From: Acinetobacter amyesii
GTDB lineage: Bacteria > Pseudomonadota > Gammaproteobacteria > Pseudomonadales > Moraxellaceae
Length of the DNA stretch: 64,000 nucleotides
Direction of reading: 5' to 3'
NCBI RefSeq assembly: GCF_002018365.1
Contig: NZ_MVKX01000003.1
Location: forward strand, 284,519 to 348,518
Under the pieces are notes generated by a model. The model did not search any database and had not been told where the DNA came from. It was given only the letters and a program-made list of their open reading frames with translations. Made by a program: the position numbers and the translations under genes. This document shows, in pieces, positions 26,450 to 35,826 of the stretch. Positions within the stretch are counted from its first letter, which is position 1. Every line of letters starts with the position of its first letter.

Positions 26450-27529
26450 ATGACTCAAATTTTGCAAAAAAGACCGCCTGCGCTCGATATCCGTGCTGGC
26501 CATTTAGCCCGCCAACTGATTGAACAAGAGGGTTTAAACGCTGCTCAAGTGGATATCCTGCCCGGTGCTGCTGGTGGCCCGAAAGGCATTGGTATTCAAG
26601 GTTTAGATCAGGCGATTTTTGCTGACTTTTTGCCCCGCGCGCAACAAAAGCGTACTTTAATTGGTTCATCGATTGGCAGTTGGCGCTTTGCCAGTATTGC
26701 TGCTTGGGGGGCTATCGAAGGGACGAAACGCCTCTCTGAGCTATATACCAATCTGAGCTTTCATAAAAAGATGAGCCGTCAAGAAGTCAGCGATGTGTGT
26801 CGTGGCATGCTGATCGATTTGATTCAAGGTCAAGAAGCGGCACTGGTTAATCACCCGGATTATCACCTCACTGTGCTTTCAGTCAAAGCTCAGCATATTT
26901 TCCAAAGTGATAAAGCCCTGCCGCTGTTAGCCTCTGTCGCAGGGATCGTGGGCACGACAGCGCTCGCACGTAAACACAGTCGTTATTTCATGCAGCGTGT
27001 AATTAGTCAGCCTGTGTCAGGTCATCAATTTACCGTGGCGGATGATGGCTTTACCACGCATTACCATGCATTGACTCAAGACAGTGTCATGCCGTGGCTT
27101 ATGGCTTCTGCATCTATTCCCGGTGTCATGGCCGCGATACGTGATATCCCTGATGCACCACAAGGCAGTTACCGCGATGGCGGCCTGATTGACTATCATA
27201 TTGACCTGCCCTTCCAAAGTCAGGGCATCGTGCTGTATCCACATTTCACGGATAGCATCACCCCAGGTTGGTTTGATAAATTATTTAAACGCCAAGCCAA
27301 TCCTGAAAATCAGGCCCGTACCCTGTTACTGTCGCCTTCACAAGAATACCTTGCAAGCTTGCCGCTTGGCCGACTGCCTGACCGTAAAGACTTTACCCTC
27401 AAAGGCTTAGACAACCAACAACGCATTAAAATGTGGAATCAATGTGTGGCTGAAAGTCAGCGTATGGGCGATGAATTTTTGGAGTTGGTTGAAAAGCAAC
27501 ATTTCCCAGCAGTCATGCAAGCACTCTAA
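26450..27529 (+). CDS. Patatin-like phospholipase family protein
   Basis: A 359-residue serine hydrolase of the patatin fold. The glycine-rich oxyanion loop is GAAGGPKG (39-46), the nucleophile elbow is GSSIG with Ser74, and the Asp of the Ser-Asp dyad lies in YRDGGLIDYHID (DGG at 243-245). No signal peptide or transmembrane segment is present, so it is probably cytoplasmic or peripheral. Patatin-like proteins hydrolyse acyl chains from phospholipids; the actual substrate cannot be told. The ribosome-binding site is weak. No neighbouring lipid gene gives further context. Confidence 0.85.
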   Translation: MTQILQKRPPALDIRAGHLARQLIEQEGLNAAQVDILPGAAGGPKGIGIQGLDQAIFADFLPRAQQKRTLIGSSIGSWRFASIAAWGAIEGTKRLSELYTNLSFHKKMSRQEVSDVCRGMLIDLIQGQEAALVNHPDYHLTVLSVKAQHIFQSDKALPLLASVAGIVGTTALARKHSRYFMQRVISQPVSGHQFTVADDGFTTHYHALTQDSVMPWLMASASIPGVMAAIRDIPDAPQGSYRDGGLIDYHIDLPFQSQGIVLYPHFTDSITPGWFDKLFKRQANPENQARTLLLSPSQEYLASLPLGRLPDRKDFTLKGLDNQQRIKMWNQCVAESQRMGDEFLELVEKQHFPAVMQAL

Positions 27530-27601
27530 GCGTTACAGTAATCTCTTGCGAGGGACGCTATAATCCTTTTTCAGAATTTTGAGCTTATTTAGTATAGATT
27601 T

Positions 27602-27916
27602 ATGCGGATATTTTTAACTGTTTTGCAGTATGCCTGCATCGCTTTTGCACTTTTCCTTGTTTATCAAGTGTCAACCGCCTTGATCAGCGGCCAATACGAT
27701 TTAATGGAAGTGGTGGCAGATGTTGGTACGATTTTAATTTGTATCGATTTGGCGGTGTTTTTATTTACCAGTAATGCAAAACAAGGCATTAGCATCGAAG
27801 ACTATGCGAAACAATTGGAACAAAAGCCGTCAAAATTGGTATATGTCACCCGTAAATTGGGACATTTCGGTATTTTGCTGATCATTACCAGTTGGATCGT
27901 ACCGATGATTCGCTAG
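27602..27916 (+). CDS. Small inner-membrane hypothetical protein
   Basis: A 104-residue protein with three predicted hydrophobic segments (residues about 4-27, 38-58, 85-103). The two flanking the polar middle (SNAKQGISIEDYAKQLEQKPSK) place that loop on one side of the membrane. It ends IIT SWIVPMIR. No recognised family. It is followed by a strong bidirectional terminator shared with the convergent SulP gene. The coding assignment is supported by codon composition and the isolated position. Confidence 0.65.
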   Translation: MRIFLTVLQYACIAFALFLVYQVSTALISGQYDLMEVVADVGTILICIDLAVFLFTSNAKQGISIEDYAKQLEQKPSKLVYVTRKLGHFGILLIITSWIVPMIR

Positions 27917-27933
27917 TGTATTTTAGTTCAATA

Positions 27934-27970
27934 AAAAGGATCATCATGTATTCATGATGATCCTTTTTTT
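27934..27970. terminator. Bidirectional terminator
   Basis: GGATCATCATG / CATGATGATCC is a perfect 11-base-pair stem with a four-base loop, A-rich on the left and T-rich on the right. Confidence 0.92.
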
Positions 27971-27987
27971 ATGTCATCCGATTTTAT

Positions 27988-30171
27988 TTATCCGAAGAAA
28001 TTAACCCGTCCAGTTTTTACATCATACACCGCACCAACGATCGCCACTTTGCCTTCATGCACCAACTGCTGTAACACTTCACTATTTTGCAAAATATAGC
28101 GGATGTTGTAATGCACATTCATTTGCGTCACTTGCTCTAAAAATGCTGGACTCAGCGTTTGTGGTTGCATCAATTCGGCAACACGCGATACAGACTCATT
28201 GAGTGGCCCCAGCACATATTGAATATGCGGCATACGCGTCAAGCTCTGAATTGATTGACCGGCTAAATGCAACTGACAAGCACTGCTAACAGCACCACAG
28301 TCCGTATGACCAAGCACCACGATCACTTTGGCACCTTTGGCTTCGCAGGCAAATTCTAATGAACCCAATACTTTTTGCCCTGCGACATTCCCCGCTATGC
28401 GTAAACTAAATAAATCACCGATTCCGACATCAAAAATCATTTCAGTCGGTGCACGAGAGTCCATACAACCTAACACTGCCGCAATCGGATGCTGCCCTTC
28501 TTCAGCGGTCACCCGCAGTTGACGATAGATATCTCGTTGCAAGCGCTCATTTTGTACAAACCGCTCATTGCCGGCTTTAAGCAAAGTGAGCACGGCCTCT
28601 GGCGTCAAACGTTGCTGTAAAGCTGCGGTACTGATGTCAATATCTAATGCCGCCTCCTGCGCATCGGCATAGTGTGCCTTGAAACCAATCAACTGCACTT
28701 GCACTTTACGCTGCGCTGCCTTTTCCTGTTGGTACTCTTGAATGAGTTGAAAAATATCAGCATCCATATCACTCACATGTGTGGCATCAATCACCACTTG
28801 TTCGCCGCGGCGAATATGTTCCAATGCCGAGATTAATGCCGACCGGTTGAGAAAACTAACTTGTGAAGGCAATTCAATCCGTGTAATCACCCCATGTAAA
28901 TGATGCTCTTTATACACCTTCAGCCCTTTATTAAAATTGGCGTATAAAATAAAGGCCGCACTACTGGCTAAACCAATCAAAATTCCAAGCAATAAGTCTG
29001 TGAATAAAATCGCCAGTAAGGTAATGATAAAAGGAATAAATTGTTTCCAACCTTTTAAATACAGCTGTTTAAACAATTTGGGATGAGTCAGTTTAAAACC
29101 TGTGAGGATTAAAATTGCAGCTAATGCTGAAAGCGGAATCATGTTCATCAAAGGCACTAAACACAGCACGGCAAACAAGAGCAAAACGCCATGAAAGATG
29201 GCAGAACATTTACTTTTAGCTCCAGCACTGGCATTGACCGAACTACGGACAATTACTGAAGTTAGCGGCATCCCACCTATAGCGCCGGAAACGACATTAC
29301 CGATGCCTTGCGCCCATAACTCTCGGTTAGGTGGTGAAGAACGCTTATGCGGATCTAATTTATCTGCTGCTTCTAAATTTAATAAAGTTTCTAATGACGC
29401 CACGACCGCCAAAGTGATAGCACCCGTGTAAATCAGAGGATTATTTAAAGCGGTCCAATCTGGAAAAATCATCACATTTTGTGGCTGATCCCAAAGATTT
29501 GGAAGTTGGATGAGGTTCGATGAATGAACTGCCAAAGGCGACCCACTAAGTACCAACACGGCATTGCACAGTGCAGCAAGAACGACAGCAACCAAGGCTG
29601 AAGGCAGAACCCACTTTTTGCATGGGCTCCTCTCCCAAAGCAACATCAGCACAAGGCTACCGATACCGATCAGAACGGCACCGATATCCCATTGCAAATC
29701 GAGCGGCTGTGCCTGCCACAGCACTGACCATGAAAATTGGTTCAAGCCAAACAGATAAGGTATTTGACTCCCAATCAAGATCAGCCCGATGGCTGCCAAT
29801 AAACCAAATATGACATTGTTCGGAATAAAGTTGGCAAAGAAACCGAGCCGAAATATGCCAAATCCAATCTGTAAGATACCGGCAAAAACAATACACAATA
29901 AAAAGGCGGCATAGTTGCCGCCGAGTAGTTCAAGCTGTACCAAAATGACTGCTGTTAAACCTGCTGCTGGCCCTGCAACACTGATATGTGAGCCACTCAG
30001 TGTCCCAACTAAAATACCACCGACAATGCCGGCAATAATGCCAGAGAGAATCGGTGCGCCAGAAGCCAATGCAATACCTAGACATAGCGGTAAAGCAACA
30101 AGAAATACCACAGTTCCAGATAAAAAGTCGTGAATATGAAATCGATGTCGTTCAATTTTAGATGTCATCAT
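27988..30171 (-). CDS. SulP anion transporter fused to beta-carbonic anhydrase
   Basis: A 727-residue fusion, starting at MMTSKIERHRF; the frame is open to 30252, but that start has no ribosome-binding site. Residues 15 to about 415 form the SulP membrane domain (many helices; SHISVAGPAAGLTAVI near the N-terminus). A STAS domain follows at about 430-500 (VVIDATHVSDMDADIFQLI). A complete beta-carbonic anhydrase occupies about 525-727 with CMDSR (Cys569, Asp571, Arg573) and HTDCG (His622, Cys625), the full zinc-ligand set. SulP proteins move bicarbonate or sulfate with Na+; fusion to the anhydrase suggests bicarbonate. Such fusions occur elsewhere, for example Rv3273 in Mycobacterium tuberculosis. 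Confidence 0.92.
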   Translation of the reverse strand: MMTSKIERHRFHIHDFLSGTVVFLVALPLCLGIALASGAPILSGIIAGIVGGILVGTLSGSHISVAGPAAGLTAVILVQLELLGGNYAAFLLCIVFAGILQIGFGIFRLGFFANFIPNNVIFGLLAAIGLILIGSQIPYLFGLNQFSWSVLWQAQPLDLQWDIGAVLIGIGSLVLMLLWERSPCKKWVLPSALVAVVLAALCNAVLVLSGSPLAVHSSNLIQLPNLWDQPQNVMIFPDWTALNNPLIYTGAITLAVVASLETLLNLEAADKLDPHKRSSPPNRELWAQGIGNVVSGAIGGMPLTSVIVRSSVNASAGAKSKCSAIFHGVLLLFAVLCLVPLMNMIPLSALAAILILTGFKLTHPKLFKQLYLKGWKQFIPFIITLLAILFTDLLLGILIGLASSAAFILYANFNKGLKVYKEHHLHGVITRIELPSQVSFLNRSALISALEHIRRGEQVVIDATHVSDMDADIFQLIQEYQQEKAAQRKVQVQLIGFKAHYADAQEAALDIDISTAALQQRLTPEAVLTLLKAGNERFVQNERLQRDIYRQLRVTAEEGQHPIAAVLGCMDSRAPTEMIFDVGIGDLFSLRIAGNVAGQKVLGSLEFACEAKGAKVIVVLGHTDCGAVSSACQLHLAGQSIQSLTRMPHIQYVLGPLNESVSRVAELMQPQTLSPAFLEQVTQMNVHYNIRYILQNSEVLQQLVHEGKVAIVGAVYDVKTGRVNFFG

Positions 30172-30373
30172 TTTACCGTTTATAATAAATATCAAATAAT
30201 TAGATGTAAGTATGTAAAGCCTAAAGTTTGTGACCACTTTATGGCGTGACATATATTGTCTGACAATCGAATGATTCTATAGTGTGTTTTGATACGTGAT
30301 TTGTGTGATTTTTACACTTTATTGCGAAGTTTAAGATTCAGCTCATTTATCTTTGATAGGCCTTAAAAGAAAT

Positions 30374-30405
30374 AAAAAAACCTCCCAAATGGGAGGTTTT
30401 TTTAA
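30374..30405 (-). terminator. Terminator of tex
   Basis: ACCTCCC / GGGAGGT stem with an AAAT loop and seven T on the minus strand, starting ten bases after the tex stop. The T-tract exists on both sides. Confidence 0.92.
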
Positions 30406-30415
30406 CAGTTAAAGA

Positions 30416-32776
30416 TTACTTCGAACCTTTAATCCCTGCTTGTAATAACAACGCACCTAAACCACCAATTTTATTTTCTTGTGGTTTCGCTGTTTGAGGC
30501 TTTTTATGACCTTGCGGGCGGTCGCCTTGCGGACGAGCATGCTGTGGACGTTTCGCATGTGGCTTACGCTCACCACGTTGTTCTTGCTGCGCATTGTCAC
30601 GACGTGGTTGACGTTGTGGTTTCGCTGCAGCAGCACCTTCAGCACGCATAGACAAGTTGACACGGTTACGTTCAACATCGACATTTAGTACACGAACCTG
30701 AACAATTTGACCTGGTTTCACGACTTTGTGCGGATCTGCAACAAATTCATTTGCAAGTTCAGAAATATGCACTAAACCGTCTTGGTGTACGCCTACATCC
30801 ACGAATGCACCGAAGTTCGTCACATTCGTAACCACACCTTCAAGCTGTAAACCTTCAGTCAACTGCGCCACTTCAGTGATGTCTTCACGGAATTTCGCCG
30901 TACGGAACTCTGGACGCGGGTCACGACCTGGTTTTTCAAGTTCAGATAAAACGTCCTGAATCGTTGGTAAACCAAATTGGTCATTTACAAATGCTGCTGC
31001 ATCGACCTGATGGATAATTTCAGTATTACCAATAATATCTTTTACAGTCGTTGCTTTTGCTTCCACAATTTTTGCCACCAAGTCATATGACTCTGGGTGA
31101 ACTGCAGATGCATCCAATGGTTCAGAACCATCTTGAATACGTAAGAAACCTGCTGCTTGTTCAAAGGTACGTTCGCCTAAACGAGGTACTTTCTTCAAAC
31201 TTTGACGGTTATCAAAACGACCATTTTCTTTGCGGAATTCAACGATTTGCTGTGCAATCGATTTGTTTAGACCCGCGATATAACCCAAAATAGCAGATGA
31301 TGCAGTGTTGACATCAACACCTACTGAGTTCACACAGTCTTCCACAACCGCTTCTAGTGTTTTTGCCAAACCGGTTTGGTTCACATCATGTTGATATTGA
31401 CCCACACCAATCGATTTCGGATCAATCTTCACAAGTTCAGCCAATGGATCTTGTAAACGACGTGCAATCGATACTGCACCGCGGATTGATACATCTAAAT
31501 CTGGCAATTCGTTTGACGCCAATTCAGATGCTGAGTAAACCGATGCACCTGCTTCAGATACTGACACACGAATCAAGTTCAAGTCTGTATTTGCTGCCAT
31601 CATTTCAGCCACAACAGCTTCAGTTTCACGGCTTGCAGTACCGTTACCAATGGCAATCAGTTCAACTTTAAACTCACGGCATAGACGGGCAAGCTCAGCC
31701 ACTGATCCAGCTTTGTCTTCTTTCGGAGCAAATGGGTAAATCGTGCTATGTGCAAGGACATCACCGGATGCATTCACAACAGCCAATTTCACACCCGTAC
31801 GGATGCCAGGGTCTACACCCAATGTGCAACGTGCGCCTGCAGGAGCAGAAAGTAATAAATGACGTAGGTTTTCAGCAAAGACATCCATCGCTTCAGCTTC
31901 AGCAGCCAAACGTTTCTCAGTCAATAATGAATGTTCAATCGCAGGGCGAACTTTACCGAGCCAGAATAATTTTGCAGTTTGTTTTAAGAAATCTGCACGC
32001 GCTTGTGGTTGTGCTGTTTCTAAATTGTATTCAGTATCAATACGAGCCAATGGCGCTTCATCTTCACCATCAACTTTTAAGCCCAAGACATTTTCTTGAC
32101 GGCCACGGAGCATCGCCAGTAAACGGTGTGAAGGGACTTTGTTTAAGCTTTCAGAGAAATCAAAGTAATCACGGAATTTTTTACCGACTTCTTTTTTCTC
32201 ATCGCTTGCAACTAAACTTTTCAACACTGCAGTTTTCGCAAATGTCGCTTTTAGCTCAGTGGTTAATGCAATATTTTGTGCCCAGTCATCAATTAAAATG
32301 TGTTGAATCGCATCCAATTGGCTTTCAACATCAGCATAATCTTCATGACTAAAACCAGCTAAAGCTTCGGTTGGATCAACCGCTTCATTAAAGATTTTTT
32401 CAGCGATTGGGCCTAAACCGGCTTCTTTGGCTTTAAATGATTTACTGGTACGTTTTGGACGGTACGGCGCGTAAATCTCTTCTAAAGCATTTTTCGTTTC
32501 TGCTGCATTCACGCGAGCAAGTAAGTCATCAGATAACTTGTTTTGTTCTTTTAGAGATTCGATTACCTTTTCACGGCGCTCAAATAAATCACGCAGGTAA
32601 GTCAGACGTGTATCGAGCTGACGTAATTGAGTATCGTCCAGACCTTGCGTCACTTCTTTACGGTAACGTGCGATAAATGGAACACTGGCACCTTCATCAA
32701 TGAGCTTGATGGCAGCTTCAATTTGATTTGGACGTACGGCAATTTCTTTTGCCAACTGCTGAACTAAGTCAGTCAT
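30416..32776 (-). CDS. tex: Tex transcription accessory / RNA-binding protein
   Basis: A 786-residue Tex protein (ATG at 32776; the open frame to 32794 would need a TTG). Order of domains: N-terminal helical region (AIKLIDEGASVPFIARYRKEVTQGLDD), YqgF-like RNase H-fold domain (CTLGVDPGIRTGVKLAVVNASG), tandem helix-hairpin-helix (ILGYIAGLNKSIAQQIVEFRKENG), and an S1 RNA-binding domain (LEGVVTNVTNFGAFVDVGVHQDGLVHISE). After the S1 domain is an unusual basic Arg/Gln/Pro-rich low-complexity tail of roughly 70 residues ending GGLGALLLQAGIKGSK. Tex affects transcription and stress survival in other bacteria. It stands alone as a transcription unit. Confidence 0.95.
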   Translation of the reverse strand: MTDLVQQLAKEIAVRPNQIEAAIKLIDEGASVPFIARYRKEVTQGLDDTQLRQLDTRLTYLRDLFERREKVIESLKEQNKLSDDLLARVNAAETKNALEEIYAPYRPKRTSKSFKAKEAGLGPIAEKIFNEAVDPTEALAGFSHEDYADVESQLDAIQHILIDDWAQNIALTTELKATFAKTAVLKSLVASDEKKEVGKKFRDYFDFSESLNKVPSHRLLAMLRGRQENVLGLKVDGEDEAPLARIDTEYNLETAQPQARADFLKQTAKLFWLGKVRPAIEHSLLTEKRLAAEAEAMDVFAENLRHLLLSAPAGARCTLGVDPGIRTGVKLAVVNASGDVLAHSTIYPFAPKEDKAGSVAELARLCREFKVELIAIGNGTASRETEAVVAEMMAANTDLNLIRVSVSEAGASVYSASELASNELPDLDVSIRGAVSIARRLQDPLAELVKIDPKSIGVGQYQHDVNQTGLAKTLEAVVEDCVNSVGVDVNTASSAILGYIAGLNKSIAQQIVEFRKENGRFDNRQSLKKVPRLGERTFEQAAGFLRIQDGSEPLDASAVHPESYDLVAKIVEAKATTVKDIIGNTEIIHQVDAAAFVNDQFGLPTIQDVLSELEKPGRDPRPEFRTAKFREDITEVAQLTEGLQLEGVVTNVTNFGAFVDVGVHQDGLVHISELANEFVADPHKVVKPGQIVQVRVLNVDVERNRVNLSMRAEGAAAAKPQRQPRRDNAQQEQRGERKPHAKRPQHARPQGDRPQGHKKPQTAKPQENKIGGLGALLLQAGIKGSK

Positions 32777-33111
32777 CGTATTAGATCCCTGCAAGGATAA
32801 GTTCTAAAAGCCATGATTATAAAGACCAAGACCATAAAATCCACAATTGTTTTTATAAATTTATTCGTGGTTTTTAATGCCAATTCATCTCAAATACACA
32901 TTTTTTTACGAAACTGACTATGAAACAGCAAATTAGAGAGACTTAGACAAGCAAACTGATTCGAACAACATGTATACATTTGGTATCTATGTCTTGATTT
33001 TAACTGCAATATTTGTTGCTTTAGAGCATAGTAAATTTATATAAATGAATCGTATACTCAAGTGAAATCGACTTTTTGTTTACGATGACAATAAAGAATA
33101 AGGAGCACGTC
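32777..33111. promoter_or_regulatory. tex / ompR divergent intergenic region
   Basis: No gene is seen. It is AT-rich and contains a perfect ATGTATACAT palindrome (32970-32979). A candidate ompR promoter, TTGCTT (33016-33021) and TATAAA (33040-33045) with an 18-base spacer, lies about 65 bases before the ompR start. Confidence 0.4.
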
Positions 33112-33876
33112 ATGAGTTTAGTTGTACCTGCTGAAAAAACAGATGCCGTACAAGCCGAAACCGACCGAGTCGAACGCATTCTGGTTGTCGATGATGATGT
33201 GCGTCTACGCACCCTCTTACAACGCTTCCTAGAAGATAAAGGTTTTGTGGTCAAAACCGCACATGATGCGACTCAGATGGATCGTCTGTTGCAGCGGGAA
33301 CTCTTTTCCCTGATTGTGCTCGACTTTATGTTGCCTGTTGAAGATGGCTTGAGTATTTGCCGCCGTCTGCGCCAATCTAGCATCGACACCCCAATCATTA
33401 TGCTGACCGCTCGTGGTAGCGATTCAGACCGTATTGCTGGACTTGAAGCTGGTGCAGATGACTATTTACCAAAACCATTTAACCCGAATGAGCTATTAGC
33501 TCGTATTCGTGCGGTACTACGTCGCCAAGTGCGTGAAGTGCCGGGCGCACCAAGCCAACAAATGGAAGTGGTGTCTTTTGGTCCTTGGTCACTCGACCTA
33601 TCTACACGTACATTAACCCGTGAAGGTCAAGTCGTCACATTGACGACGGGTGAATTTGCTGTACTCAAAGCATTAGTTCAACACCCACGTGAACCACTCA
33701 CACGCGACAAGTTAATGAATCTTGCTCGTGGTCGTGAATGGGGCGCGATGGAACGTTCAATCGACGTTCAGGTTTCTCGCCTACGTCGTTTGGTTGAAGA
33801 AAACCCAGCACGTGCACGCTATATCCAAACTGTTTGGGGCGTAGGTTATGTCTTTGTTCCAGATGGTGCTGAATAA
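33112..33876 (+). CDS. ompR: Response regulator OmpR
   Basis: A 254-residue DNA-binding response regulator. The ATG at 33112 has an AAGGAG ribosome-binding site. The receiver domain has the acidic pocket VVDDD (25-29), the phospho-acceptor Asp71 in LIVLDFMLP, Thr99 and Lys121 (DDYLPKPF). The C-terminal winged-helix domain follows (VVTLTTGEFAVLKALVQHPREPLTRDKLM, ...SIDVQVSRLRRLVEENP, TVWGVGYVF). It controls envelope and osmotic responses with its sensor EnvZ, encoded next. Unlike the overlapping enterobacterial genes, a hairpin and 286 bases separate it from envZ. Confidence 0.95.
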   Translation: MSLVVPAEKTDAVQAETDRVERILVVDDDVRLRTLLQRFLEDKGFVVKTAHDATQMDRLLQRELFSLIVLDFMLPVEDGLSICRRLRQSSIDTPIIMLTARGSDSDRIAGLEAGADDYLPKPFNPNELLARIRAVLRRQVREVPGAPSQQMEVVSFGPWSLDLSTRTLTREGQVVTLTTGEFAVLKALVQHPREPLTRDKLMNLARGREWGAMERSIDVQVSRLRRLVEENPARARYIQTVWGVGYVFVPDGAE

Positions 33877-33894
33877 GCCATATAAATAGTAATA

Positions 33895-33930
33895 AAAAAT
33901 TCCGCCGTTCAGTTAGGCGGAGTCTTTTCA
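33895..33930 (+). terminator. Terminator-like hairpin after ompR
   Basis: TCCGCC / GGCGGA stem with a nine-base loop, followed by GTCTTTTC. The T-tract is short, so read-through into envZ is possible. Confidence 0.65.
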
Positions 33931-33966
33931 TTGAACATTGAATTTATCCAATAACCTGCGGTTCGC

Positions 33967-34099
33967 CTTACTTTTGTTTCGGCAAAAGTAAGCAAAACCA
34001 TTGTCATACGCAAAACTCGTCTCATTTCTGCTTCATATCAGAATTATCGCAGAAACATAATCTATTCCATGCTTCCTGCCTCGAACAGTTGCGTATGAC
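33967..34099. repeat. Palindromic element in the ompR-envZ spacer
   Basis: A perfect CTTACTTTTG / CAAAAGTAAG hairpin (33967-33992) is followed by a larger inverted repeat: GTCATACGCAA at 34003-34013 and TTGCGTATGAC at 34089-34099, with partial pairing continuing inward. Inside is TTTCTGC...GCAGAAA. No ORF. This looks like a short non-autonomous repeat inserted between the two genes. Confidence 0.6.
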
Positions 34100-34162
34100 C
34101 TGAACGCGTATCCAACAGGGTTAATTGATCTCACACTCTAAAATTTACTCTAGGGATATAGC

Positions 34163-35623
34163 GTGAAACTCGAACCCATCGACCCACAGGAATTTACCGA
34201 CTACGTTACCTACTCCGAAAAAAAACGGACACCTTGGGAACGCTTCCTCGATAAAATCAAACCCCGCTCTGCAGCCATGCGTACCACCGTATTGGTCTTA
34301 TTTGTGGTATTTTTCAGCCTGTTTATGTCCTTATGGTTCTTTTGGCGCACACTCTATTTACCTGAAATTCAACAACATGCTCGTTACCTCGCGGTAGAGC
34401 TTGAAATCATTAACAATCCAGATTTACGAATTTTTCATAACAATGCCGAAGTAGATGTCGACGACTGGATGCGCAATCGCGTCGGAATCGAATATGTGAC
34501 CGATCCGAAAGAATTTCCCAATGTTAAAGACAAAGTGATTGCAGAATTCTTTACTAATCAAATTGAGAAGAAACTGGCCAAAGAAATGCGCATTGATAAT
34601 GCGACCGTGTATTTCCAATTTAAACCTGACCCGCGCATCTGGATTCAAACCCCAGAAATGAATGGCAACTGGGTTCGTGAACCTTTAAAAACCTATGCCA
34701 ACTATAGTGCAGAGCTGATTCTGGGTTGGTTATTAGGTATTCCTCTGATTGCCGGCATCATTATTTTAACCTTGGTGCGTCAGCTCAACCGTCCACTAAA
34801 ACGTTTACAAGATGCGGCCAACAACTACAGTAAACACGGCACGGCCCCTTATTTAGAAACCAACCATGGGCCGCAAGAAATTCGTGAAGTAAACCAAGCC
34901 TTTAACCACATGGTCTACACGCTGGAACAAACTGAACGTGATCGTCGCATCATGTTGGCCGGTATTTCCCACGATTTGCGTACTCCACTGACCCGTATTC
35001 GACTCAGCGCAGAAATGATGCCTGATGATGACTTTTTAAAAGAAGGTCTGATTTACGATGTTGAAGACATGGATGCGATTCTGAATCAGTTCATTTCGTA
35101 TATGCGTGACGGTTCAGATGAAGTACCACAAGACACTGATTTAAATGCGCTATTGCAGGAATTAGTGATTCAATTTAAACCTTTAGATATTCGCTTTGAA
35201 CCTCAAGACTTACCGATTATTCAAGCACGCAGCCTGTCTTTAAAACGGCTGATTGGTAATTTAATCAATAATTCAAAACGCTATGGTGCCGAGCCGATTG
35301 AACTGTCTACCGAATATGAAGGCGACCATATTCAAATTCGCGTTGCCGATAATGGCGAAGGGATTCCTGAAGACCAAATTGAAGACCTGATGCAACCTTT
35401 TGTACGTGGTAATGATGCACGTACCATTCAAGGTAGTGGACTCGGTTTAGCCATTGTAAAACGTATTGTGGATATTCACGAAGGTCAACTTTCAATTCAC
35501 AATCGAGTAGAAGGTGGACTCGAAGCGATCATTTCTTTACCACTGCAAAAACTCGAAAATGATGAAATATTAAACAACAGTCCATTGGAAAAAATTAAGC
35601 AAAGTTTAACTGAACGCTTTTAA
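34163..35623 (+). CDS. envZ: Sensor histidine kinase EnvZ
   Basis: A 486-residue inner-membrane kinase. Cytoplasmic N-terminus, TM1 at about 41-62, a periplasmic sensor of about 120 residues, TM2 at about 184-205, a HAMP linker (about 206-258), then the dimerisation helix with phospho-acceptor His270 in GISHDLRTPLTRIR. The ATP-binding domain has the N box (NLINNSKRYG), G1 (DNGEGIPEDQ) and G2 (GSGLGLAIVKRI). It phosphorylates and dephosphorylates OmpR. The stop codon lies in the loop of a GAACGCTT / AAGCGTTC hairpin. The pairing with ompR is firm even though the spacer is long. Confidence 0.95.
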   Translation: MKLEPIDPQEFTDYVTYSEKKRTPWERFLDKIKPRSAAMRTTVLVLFVVFFSLFMSLWFFWRTLYLPEIQQHARYLAVELEIINNPDLRIFHNNAEVDVDDWMRNRVGIEYVTDPKEFPNVKDKVIAEFFTNQIEKKLAKEMRIDNATVYFQFKPDPRIWIQTPEMNGNWVREPLKTYANYSAELILGWLLGIPLIAGIIILTLVRQLNRPLKRLQDAANNYSKHGTAPYLETNHGPQEIREVNQAFNHMVYTLEQTERDRRIMLAGISHDLRTPLTRIRLSAEMMPDDDFLKEGLIYDVEDMDAILNQFISYMRDGSDEVPQDTDLNALLQELVIQFKPLDIRFEPQDLPIIQARSLSLKRLIGNLINNSKRYGAEPIELSTEYEGDHIQIRVADNGEGIPEDQIEDLMQPFVRGNDARTIQGSGLGLAIVKRIVDIHEGQLSIHNRVEGGLEAIISLPLQKLENDEILNNSPLEKIKQSLTERF

Positions 35624-35826
35624 CAAGCGTTCAAAAAAGCAACGAACAGTTTTGTTTAAGCTTTAACCATTGATATTTTTAACTTTATTATTCAGTGGTT
35701 TAAAAATCATAATAAAATCTTATACCCACATTTTTTCAAAAAATTAGACCTTAGCCTAACAGGTATGCAAAATGGCTTTTTTGATCGGTACAATCCGTAT
35801 CAGTTTTGAGAATTTCACGAGAGTAT

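Noticed and set aside
31732..32352. 206-codon open frame on the plus strand
   Set aside because: It lies wholly opposite the conserved tex gene, its product is His/Gln-rich and unlike any family, and it has no ribosome-binding site. It is a reverse-strand shadow.
35600..35625. GAACGCTT / AAGCGTTC hairpin over the envZ stop as a terminator
   Set aside because: The bases following the stem are A-rich on the transcript, so it does not have the T-tract of an intrinsic terminator.
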